Part shown: positions 8,371 through 19,400 of the stretch, piece after piece
Numbering within the stretch: the stretch's first letter is position 1
Layout of the letters: every line of letters starts with the position of its first letter
Source of the DNA: Candidatus Sulfuricurvum sp. RIFRC-1
Lineage (GTDB): Bacteria; Campylobacterota; Campylobacteria; Campylobacterales; Sulfurimonadaceae
Length of the DNA stretch: 64,000 bases
NCBI RefSeq assembly: GCF_000310245.1
Contig: NC_020505.1
Coordinates: 682,001-746,000, forward strand
Direction of reading: 5' to 3'
Made by a program: the position numbers and the translations under genes
Notes under the pieces: model-generated
What the model was told of the DNA's origin: nothing
Databases searched by the model: none
Seen by the model: the letters and a program-made list of their open reading frames with translations, nothing else

Positions 8371-10031
8371 TGAAAGCGTTATTATTAGCTCTTTTCTCGG
8401 TTGCTGCATTTGCCGGTGAGGCACTCAGCGGCGCGGTAGAAAAACAACCGTTAAACATGTCAGCGATTATCATGTTCTTGATTTTCGTAGGGGCAACTTT
8501 GGGGATCACCTATTGGGCGGCAAAACGTACCAAAACGGCAAAAGATTTCTATACTGCCGGCGGAGGGATCACAGGATTCCAAAACGGTATGGCGATTGCC
8601 GGGGATTATATGTCAGCGGCATCATTTTTGGGGATTTCAGCCCTCGTTTACGCGAAAGGGTATGATGGACTCATCTACTCAATCGGATTCTTGGTCGGTT
8701 GGCCGATTATCTTGTTTATGGTGGCTGAACAGCTCCGTAACCTCGGTAAATATACGTTTGCAGACGTTGCATCGTACCGTTTACGTCAAACGCCTATCCG
8801 TACATTGGCGGCATTTGGTTCAATCTTGACGGTTGTATTGTATTTGATCGCTCAAATGGTAGGGGCTGGAAAATTGATCCAACTTCTTTTCGGTTTGGAC
8901 TATGAGATCGCGGTTATCCTCGTCGGTGTATTGATGATCCTCTACGTAACGTTCGGTGGGATGTTGGCAACAACTTGGGTTCAAATCATCAAAGCGTTCT
9001 TGCTCCTCTCTGGTGCGACATTTATGGCGATTGCGGTTATGGCTCACTATGACTTTAACTTCGAAACTTTGTTTGCGACTGCGGTACAAATGAAAGAAAC
9101 GAATGCAATTATGGCTCCGGGCGGATTGGTATCGGATCCGATTTCAGCTATTTCACTCGGTGTAGCGTTGATGTTCGGTACTGCGGGTCTTCCGCATATC
9201 CTTATGCGCTTTTTCACCGTTAGCGATGCAAAAGAAGCACGCAAATCGGTTTTCTATGCGACAGGTTTCATCGGGTATTTCTATATCTTGACGTTTATCA
9301 TCGGTTTCGGTGCGATCGTTATGGTATTCCAAAACCCGCAATATCTTGACCTTGCGAAACAAGCAGTTGACGGCGGTTCTCCGATCCTTGGCGGCGATAA
9401 CATGGCGGCAATTCACCTTTCCCATGCAGTTGGTGGTGACTTCTTCCTCGGATTTATCTCTGCGGTAGCGTTTGCAACAATCCTTGCGGTTGTTTCAGGG
9501 CTTACATTGGCGGGTGCATCAGCGATTTCACATGACTTGTATGCGAGTGTTATCCGTAAAGGTAAAGCAGATGGAATGATGGAGATGAAAGTTTCTAAAA
9601 TCTCTACCGTTATTTTGGGTATCGTAGCAATCTATCTCGGTATTGCATTCGAAGATCAAAATATTGCGTTCATGGTTGGATTGGCGTTCGCTATTGCAGC
9701 ATCCGCTAACTTCCCTATTTTGTTCCTCTCTATGTATTGGTCAAAACTCACCACTCGCGGTGCATTGCTCGGTGGATCATTAGGTTTATTGACAGCGGCA
9801 GTTCTTGTGGTACTTGGGCCAACCGTCTGGGTGGACGTATTGAAAAATGCGGAAGCGATTTTCCCTTACAAATATCCGGCTCTTTTCTCTGTGAGTGCAG
9901 CGTTTATCGGAATTTGGTTCTTCTCGATCACCGATTCTAGTGAAAACTCAGAAAAAGAGAAAGAAGCGTACGAAGCACAATATATCCGAAGTCAAACGGG
10001 TATCGGTGCAGAAGGTGCTGTAGAGCATTAA
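8370..10031 (+). CDS. actP: Cation/acetate symporter ActP
   Basis: A 553-residue sodium:solute symporter (SSS family) that would import acetate and perhaps pyruvate or propionate with Na+. It has an N-terminal signal-like helix, about thirteen transmembrane helices, and the family stretches [20 protein letters not shown] and [15 protein letters not shown] 8370 overlaps the DUF485 stop codon; a GTG one codon earlier is the alternative. The context of DUF485 before and acetyl-CoA synthetase after supports acetate as substrate. A palindromic repeat follows the stop codon. Confidence 0.94.
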   Translation: MKALLLALFSVAAFAGEALSGAVEKQPLNMSAIIMFLIFVGATLGITYWAAKRTKTAKDFYTAGGGITGFQNGMAIAGDYMSAASFLGISALVYAKGYDGLIYSIGFLVGWPIILFMVAEQLRNLGKYTFADVASYRLRQTPIRTLAAFGSILTVVLYLIAQMVGAGKLIQLLFGLDYEIAVILVGVLMILYVTFGGMLATTWVQIIKAFLLLSGATFMAIAVMAHYDFNFETLFATAVQMKETNAIMAPGGLVSDPISAISLGVALMFGTAGLPHILMRFFTVSDAKEARKSVFYATGFIGYFYILTFIIGFGAIVMVFQNPQYLDLAKQAVDGGSPILGGDNMAAIHLSHAVGGDFFLGFISAVAFATILAVVSGLTLAGASAISHDLYASVIRKGKADGMMEMKVSKISTVILGIVAIYLGIAFEDQNIAFMVGLAFAIAASANFPILFLSMYWSKLTTRGALLGGSLGLLTAAVLVVLGPTVWVDVLKNAEAIFPYKYPALFSVSAAFIGIWFFSITDSSENSEKEKEAYEAQYIRSQTGIGAEGAVEH

Positions 10032-10037
10032 CGAATT

Positions 10038-10099
10038 CGTCATCCTGAACTTGATTCAGGATCTAATTTATTAGAGTGCGGACTCGATCCGCAATGACG
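10038..10099. repeat. REP-like double-hairpin element
   Basis: About 62 bp between actP and the DUF294 gene. Terminal inverted repeats CGTCAT (10038-10043) and ATGACG (10094-10099) enclose two perfect hairpins: TCCTGAA/TTCAGGA around CTTGA, and TGCGGA/TCCGCA around CTCGA. Elements of this look are dispersed in many proteobacterial genomes. It may act as an mRNA stabiliser or attenuator between actP and the next gene. A half-copy with the same CGTCATTCC start occurs at 43655. Confidence 0.75.
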
Positions 10100-10121
10100 G
10101 GAAAATATTATAGGAGCACAC

Positions 10122-11945
10122 TTGAGTCTTTTTGATCAAAAAGCACTTTTGATGTCGATCCATCCTTTCGACCTGCTGGGCGAGAGGATGATTGAGCAGC
10201 TGATGACCCAGATGGATATAGCCTACTATCCCAAGGAAACGGTACTGATCGCTCCGAGGGTGAGGGCGGAATCCCTGTATATCATTATCAAAGGTATTGT
10301 CAACGAAACCATCGAGGGTGAACTCCAAAACGTGTATGGGGAGCGCGACAGCTTTGACGCCAACTCCCTCATATACGGAAATACCCAAAGCACCTTCAGT
10401 GTCGCCGAAGATCTCATCTGTTATGAACTCCCTAAAGAATCATTCCTCAATCTCCTCCAAGACGTCGAACCGTTTCAAAACTACTTCATGCAAGATTTCA
10501 TTACCAAACACCAAAACCTAAAAGAGCGTCAGCATCAAAATGAGTTAACACCGTTTATGGTTTCCCGTGTTGATGAAATCTATCTTCATACTCCGTGTTT
10601 CGTTGATGCAGAGACTTCGATCCGCGAAGCATTGCAAAAAATGGCGGATCAGAATGGGCAGGTGATTTTGGTTCGTGATGGGGGGAGAGTCGGAATCGTT
10701 ACCGACACTAATTTACGAGAAAAAGTACTTTTAGCGGATAAAAGCAGTCGTGATCCGATCGGCGAGATCGCGACGTTCGGTTTGATTAGTATCGAGCGGA
10801 GCGATTTTCTCTTTAATGCATTACTTCTTTTTACCAAACACGGAGTTAAACGGCTGGTTGTTGTTGAAAATGAGGAAATTGTCGGAATATTAGAGCAGCT
10901 AGATTTGCTCAGCCATTTTGCCAACCACACCCATCTCATTGCTGCGTCGATTGATCGTGCGGTGAGTATCGATGAGCTCCAAAATGCACAGCGTTCATTG
11001 ACCCATCTTGTCCGTTCCCTAACGACCAAAGGGGTGCGGGTTCGGTATGTTTCCAAACTCGTGAGCGAACTAAACGCTAAAGTGTATCGCAAAGTTTTCG
11101 AGATGGTCGTTCCCTCAGAACTCCAAGATAAATGCGCTTTGATCGTAATGGGGAGCGAAGGACGCGGAGAGCAGATATTGCGAACCGATCAGGATAATGC
11201 TTTGATTATTCGCGATGGTGAAGATGAAGCGGTATTTGAGCCGTATATGATGCAGTTAAACGGCTACCTTTTGCAATTGGGATTCCCAAAATGCAGCGGT
11301 AATGTGATGGTTTCCAATCCGTACTGGCGACGCAGTGTCGGTGGATATAAAAATCTCATAAGCGACTGGGTCGATACATTGAGCGAAGAGGCATTGATGG
11401 GGCTGTCGATTTTTCTCGATGCTCACTGCGTTGCGGGGGATGAAACACTCTTGGGTGAGTGTCAAAATTACCTGAATGAGCATTTTGAGGGTCGAAGCGA
11501 CGTAATGGCCCATTTGGCCAAAGCTGCTTTGGCTTTTGAAACTCCTTTGAGTCTATTCTCAGGGTTTGTTTTGGGACGTGCCGAGCATGGAAGTGAATTT
11601 GATATTAAAAAAGGGGGGATTTTTGCGATCGTTCACGGAATCCGCATCCTCTCTTTGGAGCATAAAATCACTCAAACCAATACTACCGAGCGGATCAAAG
11701 AACTCAATAATCTAGGATTATTCGACAAAGCGTACGCGAGCGAGTTGATCGAAGCGTATGACACGTTGCTCAGCATCCGTTTACGATTTATTCTCGGACA
11801 AAAGCAGGGGAGCGAAGAGCAAAATTATGTAAACCCGAAATTGCTGAGTAAGGCAGAGAGGGATTTGTTGAAAGACGCATTTAAAATCGTGAATACCTTT
11901 AAAAAGTTTCTCACCTACCATTTTCATTTGGGTATGGTGGTCTGA
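10122..11945 (+). CDS. cNMP-binding/CBS/DUF294 nucleotidyltransferase-like protein
   Basis: A 607-residue soluble protein in three parts: a cyclic-nucleotide-binding-like domain (about 10-130), a CBS pair (about 150-270), and a DUF294 putative nucleotidyltransferase region (MGSEGRGEQILRTDQD at about 343-358) with its C-terminal helical domain. It begins at TTG 10122 with a TAGGAG SD. DUF294 proteins resemble the GlnD uridylyltransferase domain, and genes of this type followed by a DnaQ-like exonuclease often sit near actP and acs. A signalling role in acetate metabolism, sensing adenosine nucleotides through CBS, is plausible but unproven. Confidence 0.87.
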   Translation: MSLFDQKALLMSIHPFDLLGERMIEQLMTQMDIAYYPKETVLIAPRVRAESLYIIIKGIVNETIEGELQNVYGERDSFDANSLIYGNTQSTFSVAEDLICYELPKESFLNLLQDVEPFQNYFMQDFITKHQNLKERQHQNELTPFMVSRVDEIYLHTPCFVDAETSIREALQKMADQNGQVILVRDGGRVGIVTDTNLREKVLLADKSSRDPIGEIATFGLISIERSDFLFNALLLFTKHGVKRLVVVENEEIVGILEQLDLLSHFANHTHLIAASIDRAVSIDELQNAQRSLTHLVRSLTTKGVRVRYVSKLVSELNAKVYRKVFEMVVPSELQDKCALIVMGSEGRGEQILRTDQDNALIIRDGEDEAVFEPYMMQLNGYLLQLGFPKCSGNVMVSNPYWRRSVGGYKNLISDWVDTLSEEALMGLSIFLDAHCVAGDETLLGECQNYLNEHFEGRSDVMAHLAKAALAFETPLSLFSGFVLGRAEHGSEFDIKKGGIFAIVHGIRILSLEHKITQTNTTERIKELNNLGLFDKAYASELIEAYDTLLSIRLRFILGQKQGSEEQNYVNPKLLSKAERDLLKDAFKIVNTFKKFLTYHFHLGMVV

Positions 11946-12559
11946 TGTTCGAGCGACTCATACGTGCATGGAACGCCCGAGGATTGAAGGACGAAAACTA
12001 TGCGTGGATGTTTGAGCCTTACTACGGTGATGAAGTAGTCGTTTTCGATACCGAAACGACGGGACTCAATACCAAAAAAGATGCGGTACTCAGCATCGGT
12101 GCGGTAAAGGTAAAAGGGGATCGTATTTTGACCTCCGAGAGTTTTGAAATATTCTTGAAACCTGACAAAGAAATCAGTGTTGAAAGCATCAAAATCCACC
12201 ACATTCGTCCCTGTGATTTGGAACACGCACATGAACCCTTGGAAGGGGCAAAAAAGTTTCTCGATTTTATCGGAAATCGCCCTTTGGTTGGGTATTATTT
12301 AGAGTTTGATATGGCGATGATGAATCGTCTGATTAAGCCGTGGTTGGGGTGTGAACTTCCCCATAAACAGATCGAGGTTTCCGGACTTTATTTTGATAAA
12401 AAAATTGCCCTGATCCCTCAAGGAAATATTGATTTGCGCTTTGATACAATCCTCCGTGATTTGAAAATCCCGAGGATGGGACAGCATAACGCATTGAATG
12501 ACGCGATAATGACCGCAATGGTCTACATTAAATTAAAAAATACACTTAAACTACACTAA
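11945..12559 (+). CDS. DnaQ-like 3'-5' exonuclease (DEDDh)
   Basis: A 204-residue exonuclease of the DnaQ/DNA polymerase III epsilon type. Exo I motif VVFDTETTGL at about residues 31-40, Exo II around GYYLEFDMAMMNRL, and Exo III with the His of the DEDDh class in GQHNALNDA. The start overlaps the previous stop by one base (TGATG), so the two proteins are made together. It is probably not the replicative proofreader but the accessory exonuclease commonly paired with DUF294 proteins; its substrate is unknown. Confidence 0.87.
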   Translation: MFERLIRAWNARGLKDENYAWMFEPYYGDEVVVFDTETTGLNTKKDAVLSIGAVKVKGDRILTSESFEIFLKPDKEISVESIKIHHIRPCDLEHAHEPLEGAKKFLDFIGNRPLVGYYLEFDMAMMNRLIKPWLGCELPHKQIEVSGLYFDKKIALIPQGNIDLRFDTILRDLKIPRMGQHNALNDAIMTAMVYIKLKNTLKLH

Positions 12560-12571
12560 GGAGCCTTAACT

Positions 12572-14530
12572 ATGAGTGATATCGTAAAACCAACTTTTCA
12601 GCCGAACCGCGAGTTCGCTAAAAATGCCCGAATTAAAAATATGTGTGAATACCATGATTTGCAAACATGGGCACAAGAGGATTATGAGGGGTTCTGGGGA
12701 CATTTTGCGTCTGAGAAAATCGATTGGTTTTCACCGTATACCCAAGTTCTCGATGAGAGCAATGCACCGTTTTACCAATGGTTCGTGAACGGAAAACTTA
12801 ATGTTGCTCACCAATGTATCGACCGTCATCTCAGCTCACGCAAAAATAAAGCGGCGATCATTTTCGAAGGTGACCGTGGTGACAAACAAATTATTACCTA
12901 TCTTGAGCTTTATTACAACGTCAATAAATTTGCAAACCTTCTTAAAAATGAGTTTCATGTCAAAAAAGGTGACCGTGTTGTTATCTATATGCCGATGATC
13001 CCTGAAGCGGCGTATGCGATGCTCGCGTGTGCCCGTATCGGTGCGATTCATTCGATCGTATTTGGCGGATTCTCGTCTGAAGCGTTAAAAGACCGTATCG
13101 AAGATGCCGAGGCAAAAGTGGTTATCACCGCCGATGGAGCATTCCGTAAAGACAAACCGTACATGCTCAAACCGGTTGTGGATCAAGCAATCGATGAAAA
13201 ATCTCCGGTACAAAAAGTACTCGTTGTTGAGAGAAATAATGAAGATATTACGTGGGTAGCAGGACGCGATTACTCGTACAACGAACTCATCAAAAATCAA
13301 TCAAGCATCTGTGAAGCGGAAATGATGGATGCCGAAGATCCGTTGTTCCTCCTCTACACCTCAGGCTCTACCGGAAAACCAAAAGGGGTTCAACACAACA
13401 GTGCGGGATATATCCTTTGGGCGCAAATGACGATGGAATGGGTATTCGATGTCAAAGAGAACGATACCTACTGGTGTACGGCAGATGTCGGCTGGATTAC
13501 TGGACACACCTACATCGTGTACGGACCATTGGCGATGGGTGCGACAACGGTGATGTTCGAGGGTGTACCGACCTATCCGGATGCGGGACGTCCGTGGAAA
13601 ATGGTCGAAGAGTATAAAATCAACCAATTCTACACCGCTCCGACCGCAATCCGCGTGTTGCACAAAATGGGTGAAGATGAGCCGGCAAAATACGATCTCA
13701 GCTCTCTTAAAGTCCTCGGAACCGTCGGTGAGCCGATCGATCCTCCGGCATGGAAATGGTACTATGAGGCAGTAGGAGGCGGCAAATGTGCGATCGTTGA
13801 TACCTACTGGCAAACGGAAACAGGGGGACATATCGTCTCTCCATTGCCGGGTGCGACTCCGATCAAACCTGCATGTGCAACGTTCCCGCTTCCGGGTATT
13901 ATCGCTGAGATCCTTGATCCTCAAACGGGTATCAAAGTCGCAGCGGGCGAGCCGGGGTATATGTGTGTAACCCGTCCTTGGCCGTCAATGATTCGCGGCA
14001 TCTGGGGTGATCCTGAGCGTTTCGTGAAATCGTATTTCGGGGATGTTAAAAAAGAGGGACAACCGGTATACTTCACGGGTGACGGTGCAATCTATGACGA
14101 AGACGGATACATCACCATCACAGGACGTACGGACGATGTTATCAACGTTTCCGGTCACCGTATGGGAACCGCTGAAGTAGAAGCGGCATGTAAAAAACAT
14201 CCGAACGTCGCGGAAGTCGCCGTTGTCGGTAAACCGCACGATATCAAAGGTGAGGGTATCTTTGCCTACATCGTCCTCAAAAGTGATGACACCGTCGGTG
14301 AAGAGATGGAGATGGTCAAAGAGATCAACAAAGTGATCATGAAAGAGATCGGTAACATTGCAATTTGTGATGATATCGTTTTCGTACCGGGCTTGCCGAA
14401 AACACGTTCGGGTAAAATTATGCGCCGCATCCTTCGCTCTATCGCGAAAGGCGAAGCAATCACGCAAGATATCTCAACGCTTGAAGATCCAAGTATTGTT
14501 GCGACGATCGAAGCGAAAGTTAAAGGGTAA
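12572..14530 (+). CDS. acs: Acetyl-coenzyme A synthetase
   Basis: Acs converts acetate, ATP and CoA into acetyl-CoA, AMP and pyrophosphate. The 652-residue length matches the family. The AMP-binding motif [12 protein letters not shown] lies at about 259-270, [10 protein letters not shown] forms the adenylation core, and the C-terminal [11 protein letters not shown] near 610 carries the lysine that is acetylated to switch the enzyme off in characterised homologues. An AAGGAG SD precedes ATG 12572. As the last gene of the block it completes uptake (porin, ActP) and activation of acetate. Confidence 0.97.
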   Translation: MSDIVKPTFQPNREFAKNARIKNMCEYHDLQTWAQEDYEGFWGHFASEKIDWFSPYTQVLDESNAPFYQWFVNGKLNVAHQCIDRHLSSRKNKAAIIFEGDRGDKQIITYLELYYNVNKFANLLKNEFHVKKGDRVVIYMPMIPEAAYAMLACARIGAIHSIVFGGFSSEALKDRIEDAEAKVVITADGAFRKDKPYMLKPVVDQAIDEKSPVQKVLVVERNNEDITWVAGRDYSYNELIKNQSSICEAEMMDAEDPLFLLYTSGSTGKPKGVQHNSAGYILWAQMTMEWVFDVKENDTYWCTADVGWITGHTYIVYGPLAMGATTVMFEGVPTYPDAGRPWKMVEEYKINQFYTAPTAIRVLHKMGEDEPAKYDLSSLKVLGTVGEPIDPPAWKWYYEAVGGGKCAIVDTYWQTETGGHIVSPLPGATPIKPACATFPLPGIIAEILDPQTGIKVAAGEPGYMCVTRPWPSMIRGIWGDPERFVKSYFGDVKKEGQPVYFTGDGAIYDEDGYITITGRTDDVINVSGHRMGTAEVEAACKKHPNVAEVAVVGKPHDIKGEGIFAYIVLKSDDTVGEEMEMVKEINKVIMKEIGNIAICDDIVFVPGLPKTRSGKIMRRILRSIAKGEAITQDISTLEDPSIVATIEAKVKG

Positions 14531-14553
14531 GTTTTACCCGTTCTTTTTTTCCC

Positions 14554-14640
14554 TTCTCGCTTCGGCGGGAAAAGTACTGCTATTTCGCTCTTTATTTTTT
14601 ACTTTCTTCTACAATCATCTAGTACTAGACTTTTTGTTTT
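14554..14640 (+). terminator. Candidate termination region after acs
   Basis: Two structures follow the acs stop. TTCTCGC/GCGGGAA closes on a stable TTCG tetraloop (14554-14571) but lacks a T-run. The palindrome TCTAGTACTAGA (14618-14629) is followed by CTTTTTGTTTT. Neither is a textbook terminator alone. Together they are the only plausible end of the acetate transcript before the convergent two-partner secretion genes. Confidence 0.4.
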
Positions 14641-14718
14641 ACTTTTAGAAATATTCAGTTGTGCGGATACAAATTTTTGAAATGCATTAAAGGATTAAGG
14701 ATAGATTGAGAAGGGGGA

Positions 14719-14738
14719 CTGGAGCCTAAAAGCTCCAG
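14719..14738 (-). terminator. Hairpin at the end of the TpsB gene
   Basis: CTGGAGC (14719-14725) and GCTCCAG (14732-14738) form a perfect 7-bp stem around CTAAAA, which contains the stop codon of the minus-strand gene. No T-run follows on the minus strand, so it may protect the mRNA 3' end rather than terminate on its own. Confidence 0.35.
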
Positions 14739-16408
14739 CCTAGCTGAACGAGAAGTTTATTAGTGTAGCTAGGTTCACTGGTGACCGTTCCGCCGCCGAT
14801 GATGTGGGCAAGCTCTACTTTAGCAAAAAACCCTTCATACGAGGCATAATAGCCTATACCGATATCTTGAAGGGTATGGCTTTGAAACGTAGTATCTTTA
14901 CTACTATCACTCATCGATGCTTTTCCAATATCGTAGAAGAGCCCCGCTTTATGAGTGACGTTGTTAAAAGCGGGGAGCATTTTAAAGAGTTCCATATTGA
15001 CCATAATTCCATTTTCAGCATTGAGTTCGGAAGTAGGATAACTTTTGATCCCGCTTGTTCCCCCGAGACTAAAATCTTCGCTTCCATCGAGATTTTTATT
15101 TCCTAGCGCTTTTTGGAATTTTAGGGTTGAATCGAGTGACAATTCTTGATCGAATGCCAACGTATTTCCTACATAGCCTTCAATCTTGGTATATCGACCC
15201 TGTGTGTTTGCTCCTGCAGCGTCTGTGGCTTTTGACGTTTCGTCCATAAATTTCAAATTACCCGATGTCAGCGTTGCCCCTGTACTGGTTTGCGTGCTCA
15301 TCCCCAAAAGAGTTTGTTTTTTCGTATGCGCCAGTCCGATTGTAAAAACGGTAATGTCTTTATCGTTGACAAGGCTTCCGCTTTGATAGTCGCTCAGATC
15401 TTTTTGTGCAATATTGCTAGTGAGTTTCAGTGTTTCGGCACGTGTTCGGATGATCGGATAAGAAAGTGAGGCTTCCATAATCCGTGCTTTACCCTCAGCA
15501 TCCAGATAGGTATACTCTTCTTTGAGGTTATAGTCGGTTGCAGAATAGCTGAGCTCTCCGCGAAGACCGTTTGGCATTAGAGGCGCACTGTAGGCAAGTT
15601 TACCGTATTTTAAGTCTGAACCGTTACTGACTAATCCACTCATACTGAGCCGATCTCCGATGTTGGCGAGAGAGTTTAGGTTAAGCCCTGCCATCAGGCG
15701 GTTATAGTCGGTATAGCGGCTTCCATAATTATCTCCGAGGATATATCCGTCATAGCGAGCAGTTGGTTCAGTTTTTATGACGAAATCACTGGTCCCGACT
15801 TTTGAACCGGGCATGACATTCGCTTGGGTTACTTTGACACCCGGAGTCTCGTTGATGATGAGCAACGCACGCTCTACTGTGTCAGTGTTGACGATTTTAT
15901 CATCTTTAACATTATCGAGCATTTCTTGAACAACTGAATCTTTGACGAGAGAGGTGTTGTCGAGTTTAACCTCACCGTAGTTTCCCTCAATAATTGCGAT
16001 TTCGATCATCCCTTCTTGCATATTTTGGACCGGGATATAGGCTCTGGCGACAAAATATCCTTCATCACGGTATGCTTTAGTAATAATCGATGCTACTTCT
16101 TGAAGCTGTACGAAAGTAAGTTCTTTTCCTGTATAGGAGGCAATCAGTGATTGGAGTTTATTCACATCCATATGGACAGCACCGGTAATTTTAAAAGCTT
16201 TTACCCGTACGGTTTTACCGCTTTTGTCATCTTTCATGGCCGGAGTATATTTCTCGGTTCCTCCGATTTCGATGAGCGGTTCGCTTTTGGGTTCAATCCC
16301 TTTTGGCAGAGTTGTTTCGCGTACTACGTCGCTGATATTCGGAACAATAGGCGCTGCTGCAAGTAATATAGAAGTAGTTGCCAGTGATAGAGTGATCAGT
16401 TTATGCAT
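14726..16408 (-). CDS. Two-partner secretion outer-membrane transporter (ShlB/FhaC family, TpsB)
   Basis: A 560-residue TpsB protein that would export the large partner encoded just upstream. It has a signal peptide (about 1-18), a proline-containing linker, POTRA domain(s) at about 68-150 (VNKLQSLIASYTGKELTF, then KAYRDEGYFVARAYIPVQ), and a C-terminal beta-barrel ending in VQLGWSF with terminal Phe. Its first codon overlaps the stop of the adhesin gene by one base (TAATG), so both partners are translationally coupled. Family knowledge says POTRA domains bind the TPS domain of the partner. Confidence 0.9.
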   Translation of the reverse strand: MHKLITLSLATTSILLAAAPIVPNISDVVRETTLPKGIEPKSEPLIEIGGTEKYTPAMKDDKSGKTVRVKAFKITGAVHMDVNKLQSLIASYTGKELTFVQLQEVASIITKAYRDEGYFVARAYIPVQNMQEGMIEIAIIEGNYGEVKLDNTSLVKDSVVQEMLDNVKDDKIVNTDTVERALLIINETPGVKVTQANVMPGSKVGTSDFVIKTEPTARYDGYILGDNYGSRYTDYNRLMAGLNLNSLANIGDRLSMSGLVSNGSDLKYGKLAYSAPLMPNGLRGELSYSATDYNLKEEYTYLDAEGKARIMEASLSYPIIRTRAETLKLTSNIAQKDLSDYQSGSLVNDKDITVFTIGLAHTKKQTLLGMSTQTSTGATLTSGNLKFMDETSKATDAAGANTQGRYTKIEGYVGNTLAFDQELSLDSTLKFQKALGNKNLDGSEDFSLGGTSGIKSYPTSELNAENGIMVNMELFKMLPAFNNVTHKAGLFYDIGKASMSDSSKDTTFQSHTLQDIGIGYYASYEGFFAKVELAHIIGGGTVTSEPSYTNKLLVQLGWSF

Positions 16409-19400
16409 TATTTAGCCCCTTTTTTTGACTTTTTGTTGAATACCGTATCGGTATGCATATCATTGTTTTGCCCATTAGATTCATTCATTGCAAAATACTC
16501 CTGCGCAATACCTTCAGGGAGATTGACTCCTCCCTCAGTCAGTTGAATAAGAGAATCTCTCCCCTCAAATGTTTCGGTGATCGGGGTCCCCATTGCTATA
16601 ATTGTTTTTGGAGATTCAGTGTTAATTTCATTTTCATTGATGATTGACGTAATCACGCTTTCGAGATCTTGATTTGTCGTTTCTGTCGCAGGAGACTGCC
16701 ATTGAAGATAAGGATATCCGTTGTTTTTGGCTCCGTCCAGTCCCCAGACCGTATTTAAATCCCAATTGCTAAATGTACTTTGCGTTTGCAGTTCAGCTGT
16801 AGTTTTACCGACATTCATTGCGTCTTCTATTAATGTTGGATTGAGGGTTTTATCATAGAAACTGTCGGTAATCGTAGAATTGTCTATCGTTCCGATCACT
16901 CCGCCGACATTCGTCGCATCGGTTGCCGTGATCGTCCCCGCTGCGTAAGTATTGGTGATTATGGCACCGTCTATCGCACCGACAATTCCCCCGATCGCAT
17001 CGCCGGATACTCCGTTAACGGGCCCGGTCGCATACGAATCGGAGAGACTCCCCACGAGAGTATGCTGAGTTACGTACGCCTGATACCATGATCCTCCGTT
17101 ATAAGTATAGAGGGTATACCCCTGAGCGAGGAAATCCTGAACATCGCTGCGTGCTTGATACGCCGCAACTGCGTCTGTAGCCTGCTGTGACGTCAAACCA
17201 CCATTATAGACATACAACGTATTAGTATTATCGCTATAACCACTCATCGTTCCGACTAATCCGCCGACATTATTGGTACCGGTGACGGCTCCGCTGGCAT
17301 AGTTGCCGCTGATGTCTGAGCCATAACTATATCCGACCAATCCGCCGACATCGCTTGATCCATTAACAGCATCTGTCTCGTAGGAGTTGGAGACAGTCCC
17401 TACCTGAGTATTTTTGTACACATTGGCGCTATAGTAGGTATTACCCTCTTGCGTGTAGAGTGAATACCCCTGAGAGAGGAGGGCTTGGACATCGCTTCGC
17501 GCTTGATACGCCATAAGGCCCTCCGCAATCTGCTGCGGTGTCAAACCATCCACAGTAACTTCCAAGGCTGAAAGTTGATCACTATAGCCGTACGCTTCTC
17601 CGATTAATCCGCCGACATAGCTATCACCGCTTACCGCTCCGGTAGCGTAGCTGCCGCTGATGGTGGCGCCATCGCTGTATCCGACCAAACCGCCGATATC
17701 ATAACGGGTGCCGGTGACGTCTCCGGTCGCATAGGAGTTGGAGATTTCCCCAAACTTAACATTTTTGTACACATAGGCCTCATAGTATGATCCGTTACTG
17801 TACGTATGGAGTGAATACCCCTGAGCGAGGAGGGCTTGGACATCGCTTCGCGCTTGATACGCCGCAAGAGCATCCGTAACCTGCTGCGGTGTCAAACCAT
17901 CCACACTGACTTCCAAGGCATAGTTTTGATCGATATAGCCGTACGCGTATCCGACCAATCCGCCGAGATAACGTTCACCGTTTACCGCTCCGGTAGCGTA
18001 GCTGTCGCTGATGGTGGTGCCATCGCTGTATCCGATCAATCCGCCAACTTCGCCAACTCCGGTGACCGTTCCGCTAGCGTGGCTTCCGGTTATCGTGTTA
18101 TTATAGCTGTACCCGATCAATCCGCCGACATCCCAGTCGGTGCCGGTTACGGTAGCGCTCGCGCTGCTGTTGCTGATAACGCTCCCCTCATCGCTGTATC
18201 CGACCAATCCGCCGACACTGCCCATACCGCTGACGGTTCCGCTGACGCTACTCCCTTTGATGGTACCGCCGATGCTGTATCCGACCAATCCGCCGACATT
18301 GTAATTCCCTGAGACTGCCGCGTCGGCAATCGTAAGATTGTCGATTTCGCCGTTTACAAGGCTGCCGACAAAACCGACATTATCACTAGAGAGCTGGAGA
18401 TTAAGCCCCGAAATCGTCTTGCCGTTACCGTCGAATATCCCGTGCAGTTCAGGGAGATACCACCCTGCGGCAAGGGTGAGATTGTTCATGAGTTTGAATT
18501 TCAGCCCAGCAGTATAGGCAAATGCCAGCATGTTGTTCAGATCGCTCAATGAGTCGATCGAATAGTAGCCGTTGGCATCCGCCGCACCCAGATAGGTCGC
18601 TGCCGAAAGAGAGAGTCGTGAGCCTGCCATCCAGTCATTAAACTGAGCGTCGTAAATACCGTAAGCACCCAGAGTATGGACACCGTTGACGGTTGTTCCG
18701 TCGATATTGTAAAAACTGTTGGTGACCGTATTGTTATAGCCATTTCCGATTAACGCACCGACATTATTGCTCCCGATAATCACACTCTCTTTGATAAAGC
18801 TGTCGGAGATCGTGCTATTATCACTATTCCCAACCAATCCGCCGACAGTGTTGGTACCGGTTACTGTTCCGGCGGTATAGCTGTTGGTGATGGTGTTAGA
18901 GTTGCCGTATCCGACCAGTCCGCCAACGACGCCTGCTCCGTTTATCGCTCCGGTGACATAGCTGTTGGTGAGGGTGTTAGAGTTGCCGTATCCGACCAGT
19001 CCCCCGACCGCATAATAACCCGTAACGCTTTCATCGATCATTCCGATATTGCGGATATCGGCGCTATAGGTAGTTCCGAACAGACCGACATAATAACCGC
19101 CGCCATTATTGATCGTCAAGCCGGTGATCGTGTGCCCGAGACCGTCAAACTTGCCGTTGAATTGGTAGAGCGATTGAAAACCGGCACCGCCGTTCCACGT
19201 GCTTGTTGCGGAGGCATCGATATTGCTCCCCAATACATACTTTCCACTGTTATAGTTCCCGATCCCCTGAAGGTCTGCAAGGGTATTGATAATGGTGTAT
19301 TCGTTAGCGTTGATACTCAATGACGTGCCGGTTGCCATATCCACTTTTCCGGTGAATCCGGTGTCGCTCAAGCCCACTTTCACATTTCCACTCATCGCAA

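Noticed and set aside
14531-14725. A small gene or RNA gene between acs and the TpsB gene
   Set aside because: Only short AT-rich stretches without a convincing start, SD or protein-like sequence; no tRNA-like fold recognised.
17045-17940. CRISPR-like array because of periodic repeats
   Set aside because: The period is 348-351 bp, the repeats are in frame in a large open reading frame and encode GLUG units and inserts.
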